Source: Acidimicrobiia bacterium
GTDB lineage: Bacteria > Actinomycetota > Acidimicrobiia > Spongiisociales > UBA5794
Assembly (NCBI GenBank): GCA_029939995.1
Contig: JAOZRW010000024.1
Coordinates: 1-33,712 of the forward strand
DNA length: 33,712 nucleotides
Direction: 5' to 3'
Below the pieces are notes generated by a model. That model was not told the DNA's origin. It ran no database searches and saw nothing but the letters and a program-made list of their open reading frames with translations. The position numbers and the translations under genes are program-made. This document shows, piece after piece, positions 1 to 7,227 of this stretch (the stretch's first letter is position 1; every line of letters starts with the position of its first letter).

Positions 1-9
1 TGTCTCTCC

Positions 10-85
<76 letters not shown>

Positions 86-103
86 GGAAGGTGCGGGAGT
101 CTA

Positions 104-508
104 TCAGACCTCGGATGTAGCCGTAGGTGCGGTGAACTCCAATCTGGGGGCATCCGCCCACAGACGCTCGAGGTCGTAGAAGTCGCGGGTCTCTGCATCG
201 AAGAGGTGTACGACGATGTCTCCGTAGTCGAGGAGCACCCACCGACCGTAGTCGGCGCCCTCCTTCCGGAGGGGTCGTTCGTCGAGGACATCGCGGAGGT
301 GCTGCTCGACGTCGTCGGCGAGGCTTCGAACGTGACGGTTCGACGTTCCGGTTCCGATCACGAACATGTCGGTTACGACCAGAAGGTCGGAAACGTCGAG
401 AAGGGCAACATCGTCGCCCTTCTTGTCCATGATCGCTTCGGCGGCGGCACGCGCGGCCGTTTCGGCATGCGGGGTGGCTGGGATACGAACTCCTTTCCGT
501 GTCTCCAT
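104..508 (-). CDS. rsfS: Ribosomal silencing factor RsfS (Iojap family)
   Basis: A 134-aa protein of the RsfS/Iojap/DUF143 family, which binds ribosomal protein L14 and blocks subunit joining when nutrients are scarce. The family signature is clear: DVSDLLVVTDMFVI, then a TSNRHV segment, and near the C-terminus GRWVLLDYGDIVVHLF followed by FYDLERLW. Length is normal. The ATG at 508 is the first start downstream of the nadD stop (538) and begins METRKG; no strong Shine-Dalgarno precedes it, so a nearby alternative start is possible. The frame stays open into nadD, but that extension lacks family similarity. It follows nadD, the usual actinobacterial partner, and precedes tRNA-Ala. Confidence 0.93.
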   Translation of the reverse strand: METRKGVRIPATPHAETAARAAAEAIMDKKGDDVALLDVSDLLVVTDMFVIGTGTSNRHVRSLADDVEQHLRDVLDERPLRKEGADYGRWVLLDYGDIVVHLFDAETRDFYDLERLWADAPRLEFTAPTATSEV

Positions 509-537
509 CGCAATTGTAGGGACACAACGGCCCTGGT

Positions 538-1110
538 TCAGGAACGATTCCGATACAGATCGTGTTCCACGATGTATCCCAGGACGGGCTCGGGCACGAG
601 GAATCGGATCGATCGGCCTTCGGCGACCCGTCTCCGGAGCATCGTCCCGGAGAGGTCCAGCGCCGGTGTGTCGATCCACACGACGTCGCGACCGAGTCCG
701 CTCTCGACTTCGGCCCGATCGACGCCCGGTCGTGGAACGACGGCGATGCGTACGAGGTCGAGGAGCTCATCGGCTCGATGCCACGTTCGAAGTCCCCGTG
801 CACTATCCGCCCCGAGGATCAACACGATGTCGCGCTCGCCGATCTCCCTCATCGTGTCGTACGTGTACGTCCATCCGTCCCGCGACACCTCGCGGTCGTC
901 GACGGTGAAATGGTCGATGCCGTCGACGGCCAATTCCGTCATCCGGAGCCGGTGGGGGGCCCCGGACACGCCGGTGTCGGCCTTCTGCCACGGCCGGCCG
1001 GCGGGAAGGAAGGTGACGGTGTCGACGCCGAGCTGCTCGTACGCAGCCTCTCCTGCGGCGAGATGAGCGATGTGAGGTGGATCGAAGGTTCCGCCGAGGA
1101 TGGCTCGCAT
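538..1110 (-). CDS. nadD: Nicotinate-nucleotide adenylyltransferase NadD
   Basis: A 190-aa enzyme that transfers AMP from ATP to nicotinate mononucleotide to give deamido-NAD, a late step of NAD synthesis in the cytosol. The nucleotidyltransferase motif GGTFDPPHIAHL sits at residues 6-17 (the HIAH is the HxGH-type catalytic motif). The distal family motif, usually ISSTxIR, is present as LSGTMLR, a mild variant, followed by RFLVPEPVLGYI. The ATG start directly precedes the RAILGGTFD strand. Its 5' end lies inside the open frame of the upstream M23-like gene, whose reading frame overlaps it out of phase by 308 bases (see that entry). rsfS follows after 29 bases. Confidence 0.95.
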   Translation of the reverse strand: MRAILGGTFDPPHIAHLAAGEAAYEQLGVDTVTFLPAGRPWQKADTGVSGAPHRLRMTELAVDGIDHFTVDDREVSRDGWTYTYDTMREIGERDIVLILGADSARGLRTWHRADELLDLVRIAVVPRPGVDRAEVESGLGRDVVWIDTPALDLSGTMLRRRVAEGRSIRFLVPEPVLGYIVEHDLYRNRS

Positions 1111-1621
1111 GGCGGTCAGGATACGGGCTCGTGGCCCACAAGCCGCGGAGCCACACGCCGGCCGACGGGGCATCGGGGCAGACGAGTGCGGACAGGGGAT
1201 CGATGTAGCGGTCGCCGATCCGAACGGAGAAGTGGAGCGCCGGTCTGCCGTCGTGCATGCCGACGCTTCCAACGACGTCCCCGCGACGCACGACGTCCCC
1301 TGCGACCACCCGCCGCTCGGACAGGTACGAGTACGACGTGCGCAGCCCACCGTGGTCCACGGTGACCGTCCGGTTTCCCACGACGATCCCGCTGAAGGTG
1401 ACCCTTCCGCCCGCCGCGGCGCCGACGGGTTCGCCGACGGTCCCGGCGAGGTCGATCCCCCAATGTCCGCTGTAACGGCCGGTCGGCTGGAACTCCCGAA
1501 CGATCGGACCGGGGATCGGGGGAACCAGGATCGGACAGGCCGCCGGGAGGACCGGGAGGAGCGTGGTGAGGGCTGCAACGAGGATGAGCACGATTCTCCG
1601 CCACCGTCGCTGCCCCGCCAC
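803..1621 (-). CDS. Exported M23/LytM-like protein, active site degenerate; 3' end probably frameshifted
   Basis: A LytM (peptidase M23) type domain follows an N-terminal hydrophobic segment (residues 9-29) that looks like a signal peptide or membrane anchor; C29 is not in a good lipobox. The zinc-site HxxxD is present (H53, D57) and so is the last histidine of the HxH motif (H130). The histidine of YxHL is replaced by Y99, and the first His of HLHF by A128. Known proteins with such losses are non-hydrolytic activators of other wall enzymes, so I infer the same here. The start is GTG without a clear Shine-Dalgarno. The recognisable domain ends near residue 150; from about 165 on the translation is Arg/His-rich and reads nadD out of frame. 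In the neighbouring frame a TGA sits at 1116, just before the nadD start, so a one-base indel probably extended this frame and the true protein would be about 165-170 aa. Confidence 0.7.
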   Translation of the reverse strand: MAGQRRWRRIVLILVAALTTLLPVLPAACPILVPPIPGPIVREFQPTGRYSGHWGIDLAGTVGEPVGAAAGGRVTFSGIVVGNRTVTVDHGGLRTSYSYLSERRVVAGDVVRRGDVVGSVGMHDGRPALHFSVRIGDRYIDPLSALVCPDAPSAGVWLRGLWATSPYPDRHASHPRRNLRSTSHRSSRRRRGCVRAARRRHRHLPSRRPAVAEGRHRRVRGPPPAPDDGIGRRRHRPFHRRRPRGVAGRMDVHVRHDEGDRRARHRVDPRGG

Positions 1622-1675
1622 GGTATCGCGTCGTGTGACGGCTGTGAAGGCTCTCGTGCGCCGATCCCCGAGCGT

Positions 1676-3058
1676 CTACGCCGGGCGGCCCATCCGATGC
1701 GATCCGCGTTCGCCGGGTCCCGGCAACGCCGCCCGCTCGATGAACCGCTTGAGCTGTCGGAGCGAGCGCACCTCGTCGACCCGGTCGCACCACGGCGCAT
1801 AGGCGCTCACGATCGAGTCGCCCGTGTTCCAGAACCGCTCCGGCTCCGGATTGAGCCAGAAGACGGCACGGGCCCGCTCCGCGATCGATCGGAACGCCTC
1901 ATCGGACGGGGCCCGGTAGTTGGACCTGGCGTCGCCGGTCACGATGACGGTCGTCCGCGGCGTCACCGCCTCGAGATATCGTTCGACGAACTCGTCGAAG
2001 GATCTGCCGTAATCCGAATGCCCGTCGGCGCGGACGACGTCGGCTTCCGTTGCGATCCGGGCGACCGAGTCGGCGAAGTTGTTTCGCGGTGAGAACAGCC
2101 CGGTGACCTCGTCGATCCCCTCGACGAACACGAACGACCGCACGCTCGCCAGTTCCGACGCGATGGCGTGGGCGAGCTGCATGGTGAACCGGGAGAACGT
2201 CGCCATCGATCCCGACGTGTCGCAGAGGAGAACGATCTGCGGTTTCGCGACCCGCGGGCTCCGAAACCGGGGATCGATGAGCACGCCGCCGTATCCGAGC
2301 GATCGCCGGATCGTTCGGCGAACGTCCAGCCGGCCGCGCCGCCCGTGGCGCCGACGCTGCGACAGACGCGTCGCCAGTTTCCGTGCGAGGGGGCCGACCG
2401 CTCGCTGGATCGCGTCGATCTCGGCCCGCGTGGCATGTTGAAGGTCGAGATCCTCGATCAGCGACACGTCGACGGATCGCATCGCGGCCTCTCGACCCCG
2501 GGTGTCGGCCACGCGTCGAAGGATCTCCCGGCGAACCTCCTTGCGTAAGACGCGGATCAGACGCTCGACCCGGCTCCGGGCGATCTGCGCGTCGAAGCGG
2601 TCTCCCGTCGCCGATGCCGCCTCCAGCAGCATCTTCCGGATCTCTTCCGGATCGAGCCGTCGGATGACCCGGTAGGCGTAGAAATTGTCGCCGCCGTGCG
2701 ACCCCGCGCCGAGCCTCCCGAATCGCTCGACCGCCTCACGGATGAGCTCGAGCAACCGGTCCCGGTCGTCCCGATGGAGCGTGTCGGCTACCGCGGCAGC
2801 GAGGTCGGACGCGGCCTCGTCACCCGCGGGGCCGGTCCCCGATCCGTCGAGAACGAAATACACGTCGAAGATCCGATCGAACGCCTCACGGTGACGATCA
2901 GACTTGATCATCGTCGCCGCCAGGGCGACCCGCAGCCGGTCCGCGGTTCGCAGGTCCGCGTGCCGGGTCGCCTCGGCGGCATCGAGAACCTCGACCATCG
3001 AAACGGGAAGACCGGCGGCCCGAAGCTCCTCTGCGAACTCGGCGAGCCGCTTGATCAT
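1676..3058 (-). CDS. CoxE-like von Willebrand factor A domain protein
   Basis: A 460-aa protein with a C-terminal VWA domain of the CoxE-like type. The metal-binding (MIDAS) motif DTSGSM is at residues 280-285, followed by a GHSDYG segment and VTGDARSNY, both typical of this family. Residues 1-270 are helical and charged, with Arg-rich stretches (about 163-195 and 234-253). Family members work with a MoxR-type AAA+ ATPase to mature or remodel metalloenzymes and other complexes; the client here is not evident. Its ATG overlaps the moxR stop by four bases (ATGA), which indicates translational coupling and fixes the start at 3058. Confidence 0.88.
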   Translation of the reverse strand: MIKRLAEFAEELRAAGLPVSMVEVLDAAEATRHADLRTADRLRVALAATMIKSDRHREAFDRIFDVYFVLDGSGTGPAGDEAASDLAAAVADTLHRDDRDRLLELIREAVERFGRLGAGSHGGDNFYAYRVIRRLDPEEIRKMLLEAASATGDRFDAQIARSRVERLIRVLRKEVRREILRRVADTRGREAAMRSVDVSLIEDLDLQHATRAEIDAIQRAVGPLARKLATRLSQRRRHGRRGRLDVRRTIRRSLGYGGVLIDPRFRSPRVAKPQIVLLCDTSGSMATFSRFTMQLAHAIASELASVRSFVFVEGIDEVTGLFSPRNNFADSVARIATEADVVRADGHSDYGRSFDEFVERYLEAVTPRTTVIVTGDARSNYRAPSDEAFRSIAERARAVFWLNPEPERFWNTGDSIVSAYAPWCDRVDEVRSLRQLKRFIERAALPGPGERGSHRMGRPA

Positions 3059-3918
3059 CGATCGTCGACCGGTGTGAACCCGGCGGCGACCGCATCGATG
3101 TCGCTCTGATGCTTGAGGAGCACGTTCAACGTTCCGACGGTGGACCCTGCGTCGACGTCGAGGCCGAGAGCGATGAGGGCACGGGCCCAGTCGAGCGACT
3201 CGCCGACCGACGGGGGCTTCCGCAGACCCGCGTCGCGGATCGTCGCAACGACCTCCGCGATCCGGTGCGCCGTCGACTCGTCGAGGTCCGGGATCCGCGT
3301 CCGGAGGATCTCCTTCTCCCGCTCGACCGTCGGGTAGTCGATGTGGAGATACAGACATCGGCGCTTCAACGCTTCGGACAACTCTCTCGTGTTGTTGGAG
3401 GTCAGGACCACGATCGGCTGCGTGCTCGCTTCGATCGTCCCGAGTTCCGGGATCGTGACCTGGAACGTGTCGAGCACTTCGAGCAGGAGCGCTTCCGTCT
3501 CCACTTCGACACGATCGACCTCGTCGATGAGGAGAACCACCGGTTCCTCGGAACGGATCGCCTCGACGAGCGGGCGGCTGAGAAGGAAAGACTCGGTGAA
3601 GATCCCCGCCTCGAGGTCATCCCAGTCCTTGCCCTCGTCGCTCTGCAGCCGGAGAAGCTGCTTGTGGTAGTTCCACTCGTAGAGGGCCTTGGACTCGTCG
3701 AGACCCTCGTAGCACTGCAGACGCACGAGCCTGCGGCCCGTCGCCTCCGCGATCGCCAGCGCCAGAGCCGTCTTGCCGACTCCCGCCGGACCCTCCGTGA
3801 GAATGGGCTTGTCGAGCCGGTCTGCCAGGAACACGACCTGGGCGATCTCGTGGTCGGTCAGATACCCGGCAGCACCGAGGGCGGCTGCGACGGCATCGGG
3901 ATTCTCGAATACATCCAT
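3055..3918 (-). CDS. MoxR-family AAA+ ATPase
   Basis: A 287-aa AAA+ ATPase. Walker A GPAGVGKT is at residues 43-50, Walker B VVLLIDEVD at about 127-135, sensor 1 TSNN at 173-176, and the arginine-finger region ALKRRC at about 183-188. MoxR ATPases act as chaperones with VWA partners; the partner is the next gene, joined by an ATGA overlap. The pair lies between proB and nadD, a place where actinobacteria usually carry proA. It could equally be called CoxD-like. The ATPase assignment is firm and the biological target unknown. Confidence 0.92.
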   Translation of the reverse strand: MDVFENPDAVAAALGAAGYLTDHEIAQVVFLADRLDKPILTEGPAGVGKTALALAIAEATGRRLVRLQCYEGLDESKALYEWNYHKQLLRLQSDEGKDWDDLEAGIFTESFLLSRPLVEAIRSEEPVVLLIDEVDRVEVETEALLLEVLDTFQVTIPELGTIEASTQPIVVLTSNNTRELSEALKRRCLYLHIDYPTVEREKEILRTRIPDLDESTAHRIAEVVATIRDAGLRKPPSVGESLDWARALIALGLDVDAGSTVGTLNVLLKHQSDIDAVAAGFTPVDDR

Positions 3919-3958
3919 CGGGCGAGCGTAGCCGAGCCGCCTCTCGCAGCGACCGGCC

Positions 3959-5059
3959 TCAGGTAAACACGATCAGGTCGTCGCGATGAACGGCGGCACC
4001 ACCCGCGACCGATGTGTGATGACCGAGCACCTCTCCGAGCACGGTTCCGCTGAGCCCGGCGAGCCCTTTGCCGATGAGGCGGCCGTTCTCGTCGCGGATC
4101 TCGACCGCCTCGCCCCTTTCGAAGGCGCCCTCGACGGCTGTGACACCCGCTGCCAGGAGAGAGCGTCCGCCATCGACGACGGCGGCGACGGCACCGTCGT
4201 CGATCACGAGCGTTCCCGCCGACGGGAGGCTGAACGCGATCCACAACTTCCGTGCGCTGAGACCCGTGTCCGTGGGCTCCACCCACGTCCCCACGTCCTC
4301 ACCTCTGGTCGCTCGTCTGACGGCGTCCCGATCGCGTGCCGCCGTCACGACGGTCGGAATTCCCGAGAACGCCGCCATCCTGGCGGCCGCGATCTTCGTC
4401 GCGACGCCACCCGAGCCGAAGTCCCCTGCGTCACCGTTCGCACGCAGACGGTCGAGGATCTCGTCGCTGTGACGCACGGCTCCGAGGAGTTCGGGCTCGG
4501 CCACGAGGCGCGGATCGTGCGCATAGATGCCGGGCGTGTCGGTGAGGATGATCAGGAGTCCCGCCCCGACGAGGTGAGATACGATCGCCGCCAGCCGGTC
4601 GTTGTCGCCGAACCGCAACTCATCGACGGCCACGGTGTCGTTCTCGTTGACGATCGGAACGACGCCGAGGCTCAGAAGCCGCTCGAGCGCCGCTCGTGCA
4701 TGAAGGTGCGGTTCTCGACCGGCCAGCACGTCGCGCGTGAGCAGCACCTGACCGACGATTAGATCGTGCACATCGAGCGCTCTCGCATAGCGCTCGATCA
4801 GCCGCCCCTGCCCGACCGCAGCCGCCGCTTGAAGACCCGGCAGATCGTCGGGCCGTCGGTCGACACCGAGTGCCGGCAGCCCCGCTGCGACGGCGCCCGA
4901 GCTGACGAGTACGGCGGGATGGCCGTCTGCTCGCAGATCGGCGATCTGCGCAGCAACCCGTTCGACCGCAATCGAATCGATGCGCCCACCGGCGCTCGTC
5001 AGACTCGACGACCCGATCTTGACCACGACGGGTCGCCCGGATCCGACCGGATGTCTCAC
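3959..5059 (-). CDS. proB: Glutamate 5-kinase (with PUA domain)
   Basis: A 366-aa glutamate 5-kinase, first enzyme of proline synthesis from glutamate (ATP + Glu to glutamyl 5-phosphate). The amino-acid-kinase domain shows VVVKIGSSSL (11-20), SSGAVAAG (53-60), VNENDTV (about 137-143), GDNDRL (151-156) and the GGVATK phosphate-binding segment (217-222). A PUA domain occupies about residues 281-360. Length is normal for the two-domain form. Translation starts at a GTG that overlaps the obgE stop as GTGA, so the two are coupled, as in many actinobacteria. proA, normally next, is missing from this window. Confidence 0.96.
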   Translation of the reverse strand: MRHPVGSGRPVVVKIGSSSLTSAGGRIDSIAVERVAAQIADLRADGHPAVLVSSGAVAAGLPALGVDRRPDDLPGLQAAAAVGQGRLIERYARALDVHDLIVGQVLLTRDVLAGREPHLHARAALERLLSLGVVPIVNENDTVAVDELRFGDNDRLAAIVSHLVGAGLLIILTDTPGIYAHDPRLVAEPELLGAVRHSDEILDRLRANGDAGDFGSGGVATKIAAARMAAFSGIPTVVTAARDRDAVRRATRGEDVGTWVEPTDTGLSARKLWIAFSLPSAGTLVIDDGAVAAVVDGGRSLLAAGVTAVEGAFERGEAVEIRDENGRLIGKGLAGLSGTVLGEVLGHHTSVAGGAAVHRDDLIVFT

Positions 5060-6330
5060 GATTCGGCGCTTTCGCCTGCGTCGGGATCGTAGGTGAACAC
5101 GAGGTCCCCGATCCGGACGTCGTCGCCGGGGAGCGCCCCCTCGTCCCGCAACGCCGCGTCGATGCCGCTAGCCACGAGCCGCTTCGCCACGAGGTCCGCC
5201 GCGTCCGGGTTCGTCAGATCATCGAGATTGACGGCGCGCTCCGCCGCCTTCCCGCTGACGATCCATCCTTCTTCCAAACGGTCGATGCGGAAGGCCGCTC
5301 CGAGCGGTCGATGGAGGACGTAGCCTTCCCGGTCGGGCCCCGTACGTTCGGCGAGGTCGGCGAGGTCGGCGATACGGTGCAGCAACTCGGGGACGCCTTC
5401 GCCGGTGATACCGGAGATGACCTGAAGATCCACATTGCGCTCCCGGGCCCAATCCGAGGCGACGTCGTCGAGCAGGTCTACCTTGTTGAGGACGACGATG
5501 CGCGGACGTTTCGCAAGGTCGGGTGAGTGGGACTCGAGCTCGTGGACGAGCACGTCGTGCTGCCGCTCGGGTGGGTCGTGCTGTAGTTCGGACGGATCGA
5601 GGAGGACGACGAGGACGCTCGCTCGCTCCGTGTGGCGCAGGAACTCGTGGCCGAGTCCCTTTCCGTCCGCCGCGCCTTCGACGAGGCCGGGGATGTCCGC
5701 CATCACGAACTCGCGATCGTCGATGGTCACGACACCGAGATGCGGCGTGAGGGTTGTGAACGGGTAGTCGGCGATCTTCGGTGTGGCGGCGGACACGCTT
5801 GCGATGAGGGTGCTCTTCCCGGCATTCGGGTACCCGATCAGGGCGGCGTCCGCGACGAGTTGAAGCTCGAGGAGGATCGTCAGGTCATCCCCGTACTCGC
5901 CCTGCTCGGCGAACGAAGGGGCCCTACGGTCCGGGGTCACGAACGACGCGTTTCCCCGTCCGCCTCTCCCCCCTTCGGCGATGACGAGACGCTGTCCCGG
6001 CTCCACCATGTCGGCGATGAGCGTCCCGTCTTCGTCCTTGACGCGGGTGCCGAGCGGAACTTGGAGCACGAGGTCTTCGCCCCGTTTGCCGTGTTTGAGC
6101 TCCCCGCTTCCGTGGTCACCGTCTCCGGCTCTCCAGTGCGGTTTGCGGTCGTACCGGAGCAAGCTGCCGACTCCGGCGTCCGCGACCAGGATGACATCTC
6201 CGCCCCGGCCGCCGTTCCCGCCGATCGGGCGGCCTCTCGGCTTCCCCTTCCGCTTGACGAACGCGACCACACCGGCTCCACCGGAGCCGCCGCGGGCGAA
6301 CAGACGAACAGAATCGACGAACGAAGCCAT
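5056..6330 (-). CDS. obgE: GTPase ObgE/CgtA
   Basis: A 424-aa Obg GTPase that assists 50S ribosome assembly and links growth to (p)ppGpp. The glycine-rich Obg domain spans about residues 2-158 (RLFARGGSGGAG, GGNGGRGGDV, GGRGGRGN). The G domain has G1 GYPNAGKST (166-174), G3 DIPG (212-215), G4 NKVD (282-285) and G5 near 306. A C-terminal OCT domain, common in actinobacteria and Firmicutes, covers about 335-415. I chose ATG at 6330 (MASFVDSVRLF) because it matches the family N-terminus; a TTG nine codons upstream is also open. It follows rpmA, the universal neighbour. Confidence 0.96.
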   Translation of the reverse strand: MASFVDSVRLFARGGSGGAGVVAFVKRKGKPRGRPIGGNGGRGGDVILVADAGVGSLLRYDRKPHWRAGDGDHGSGELKHGKRGEDLVLQVPLGTRVKDEDGTLIADMVEPGQRLVIAEGGRGGRGNASFVTPDRRAPSFAEQGEYGDDLTILLELQLVADAALIGYPNAGKSTLIASVSAATPKIADYPFTTLTPHLGVVTIDDREFVMADIPGLVEGAADGKGLGHEFLRHTERASVLVVLLDPSELQHDPPERQHDVLVHELESHSPDLAKRPRIVVLNKVDLLDDVASDWARERNVDLQVISGITGEGVPELLHRIADLADLAERTGPDREGYVLHRPLGAAFRIDRLEEGWIVSGKAAERAVNLDDLTNPDAADLVAKRLVASGIDAALRDEGALPGDDVRIGDLVFTYDPDAGESAES

Positions 6331-6410
6331 GAGGGAAAGAACAGTAGACGAGTCCAAGGACGGAACAGCAGAGAATCCGGCGGATGCGGCCCGAACCTGG
6401 GATCACGGAA

Positions 6411-6432
6411 GGGCGGCCCGGAAGAGCCGCCC
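6411..6432 (-). terminator. Possible terminator hairpin after rpmA
   Basis: A perfect 7-bp GC stem (GGGCGGC / GCCGCCC) with an 8-base loop starts 31 bases past the rpmA stop, in the 133-base gap before obgE. No clear T-run follows on the minus strand, only TTCC, so it may act as an attenuator or a processing site instead. Confidence 0.4.
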
Positions 6433-6463
6433 CACCTGGTTCTCTGGATCGCCGTCCGACCGC

Positions 6464-6712
6464 CTACTGGATGACGGAGACCTGACGGCGACCGCGCTTG
6501 GTGCCGTACTGGACGCGTCCTTCGACCTTGGCGTAGAGCGTGTCGTCACCACCGCGGCCGACGTTGTCGCCGGGGTGGATGCGGGTTCCGCGCTGACGCA
6601 CGAGGATCGCGCCGGAGTTGACGGTCTGGCCGTCGAACACTTTCGGACCGAGCCGCTGTGCCGCAGAATCGCGACCGTTCTTGGATGAGCCGCTTGCCTT
6701 CGTCTTGGACAT
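6464..6712 (-). CDS. rpmA: 50S ribosomal protein L27
   Basis: An 82-aa bL27. The start is [16 protein letters not shown], followed by [35 protein letters not shown] and a basic C-terminus, all standard for L27. The protein contacts the peptidyl transferase centre. The ATG is one base after the rplU stop (TGAGATG), with a GGAGGG Shine-Dalgarno lying inside the rplU 3' end, so L21 and L27 are translated from one message. No cleavable N-terminal extension of the Firmicutes type is present. Confidence 0.97.
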   Translation of the reverse strand: MSKTKASGSSKNGRDSAAQRLGPKVFDGQTVNSGAILVRQRGTRIHPGDNVGRGGDDTLYAKVEGRVQYGTKRGRRQVSVIQ

Positions 6713-6713
6713 C

Positions 6714-7106
6714 TCAGCCCTCCTTCGTCTCTGCCGGTGCGGAAGCCTCGGTCTCCGCCGGCTCTTCGGCGGTCTTCTTGGAGGCCTTCGCTGCCTTCTT
6801 CGGCAGTTCGATCTTCTTGATTTCGAGACGGGTGTACTTCTGCCGGTGTCCGGCGCGACGCCGGTATCCGGTCTTCGACTTGTACTTGAAGATGTCGATC
6901 TTCGGCCCCGTGGTGTCACCGACGATCTCAGCGGTGACGGTCAGCTTCTCGAGAACGTCGTGATCGGCGATGACGGTGCCGTCGTCCTGGACGATCAGCA
7001 GCGGTGTGAACGTGACCTCGCCGTCGCTCTTGATGCGCTCGACGTCGAGGACGCCGCCCTCTTCTACTTTGGCCTGCTTGCCGCCGGCGCGAATGATGGC
7101 GTACAT
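6714..7106 (-). CDS. rplU: 50S ribosomal protein L21
   Basis: A 130-aa bL21. The core (about residues 1-103) opens with [11 protein letters not shown] and contains [15 protein letters not shown], the hallmark of the family. A 27-residue Lys/Ala/Glu-rich tail extends past the usual ~103-aa length, a lineage-specific and probably flexible extension. It heads the rplU-rpmA unit. The 121-base gap upstream, after rng, carries a candidate promoter and a 20-bp palindrome. Confidence 0.97.
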   Translation of the reverse strand: MYAIIRAGGKQAKVEEGGVLDVERIKSDGEVTFTPLLIVQDDGTVIADHDVLEKLTVTAEIVGDTTGPKIDIFKYKSKTGYRRRAGHRQKYTRLEIKKIELPKKAAKASKKTAEEPAETEASAPAETKEG

Positions 7107-7155
7107 GATCCTTCAGTGTTCGTGGTGGTCGGGCCGACTCTCTCGGCGCGGTCAT

Positions 7156-7175
7156 ACGTTCCGCATGCGGAACGT
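7156..7175. promoter_or_regulatory. 20-bp perfect palindrome in rplU leader
   Basis: The sequence ACGTTCCGCATGCGGAACGT is its own reverse complement over 20 bases. It lies 49 bases upstream of the rplU start and 52 bases past the rng stop, right after a TATCAT -10-like hexamer. As DNA it could be a dimer operator; as RNA it would form an 8-bp stem with a CAUG loop in the rplU 5' UTR. No T-run follows, so it is not a standard terminator of rng. Confidence 0.6.
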
Positions 7176-7181
7176 CCGATG

Positions 7182-7187
7182 ATGATA
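7182..7187 (-). promoter_or_regulatory. Candidate -10 element for rplU-rpmA
   Basis: TATCAT on the minus strand matches the -10 consensus at five of six positions and sits just upstream of the palindrome. The -35 at a 17-base spacing (CTGGTC) is poor. It suggests that the ribosomal-protein genes have their own promoter in addition to read-through from rng. Confidence 0.4.
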
Positions 7188-7227
7188 GCGGAAACTCGGT
7201 GTATGACCAGCGGCCGGCCCGCCGCCG

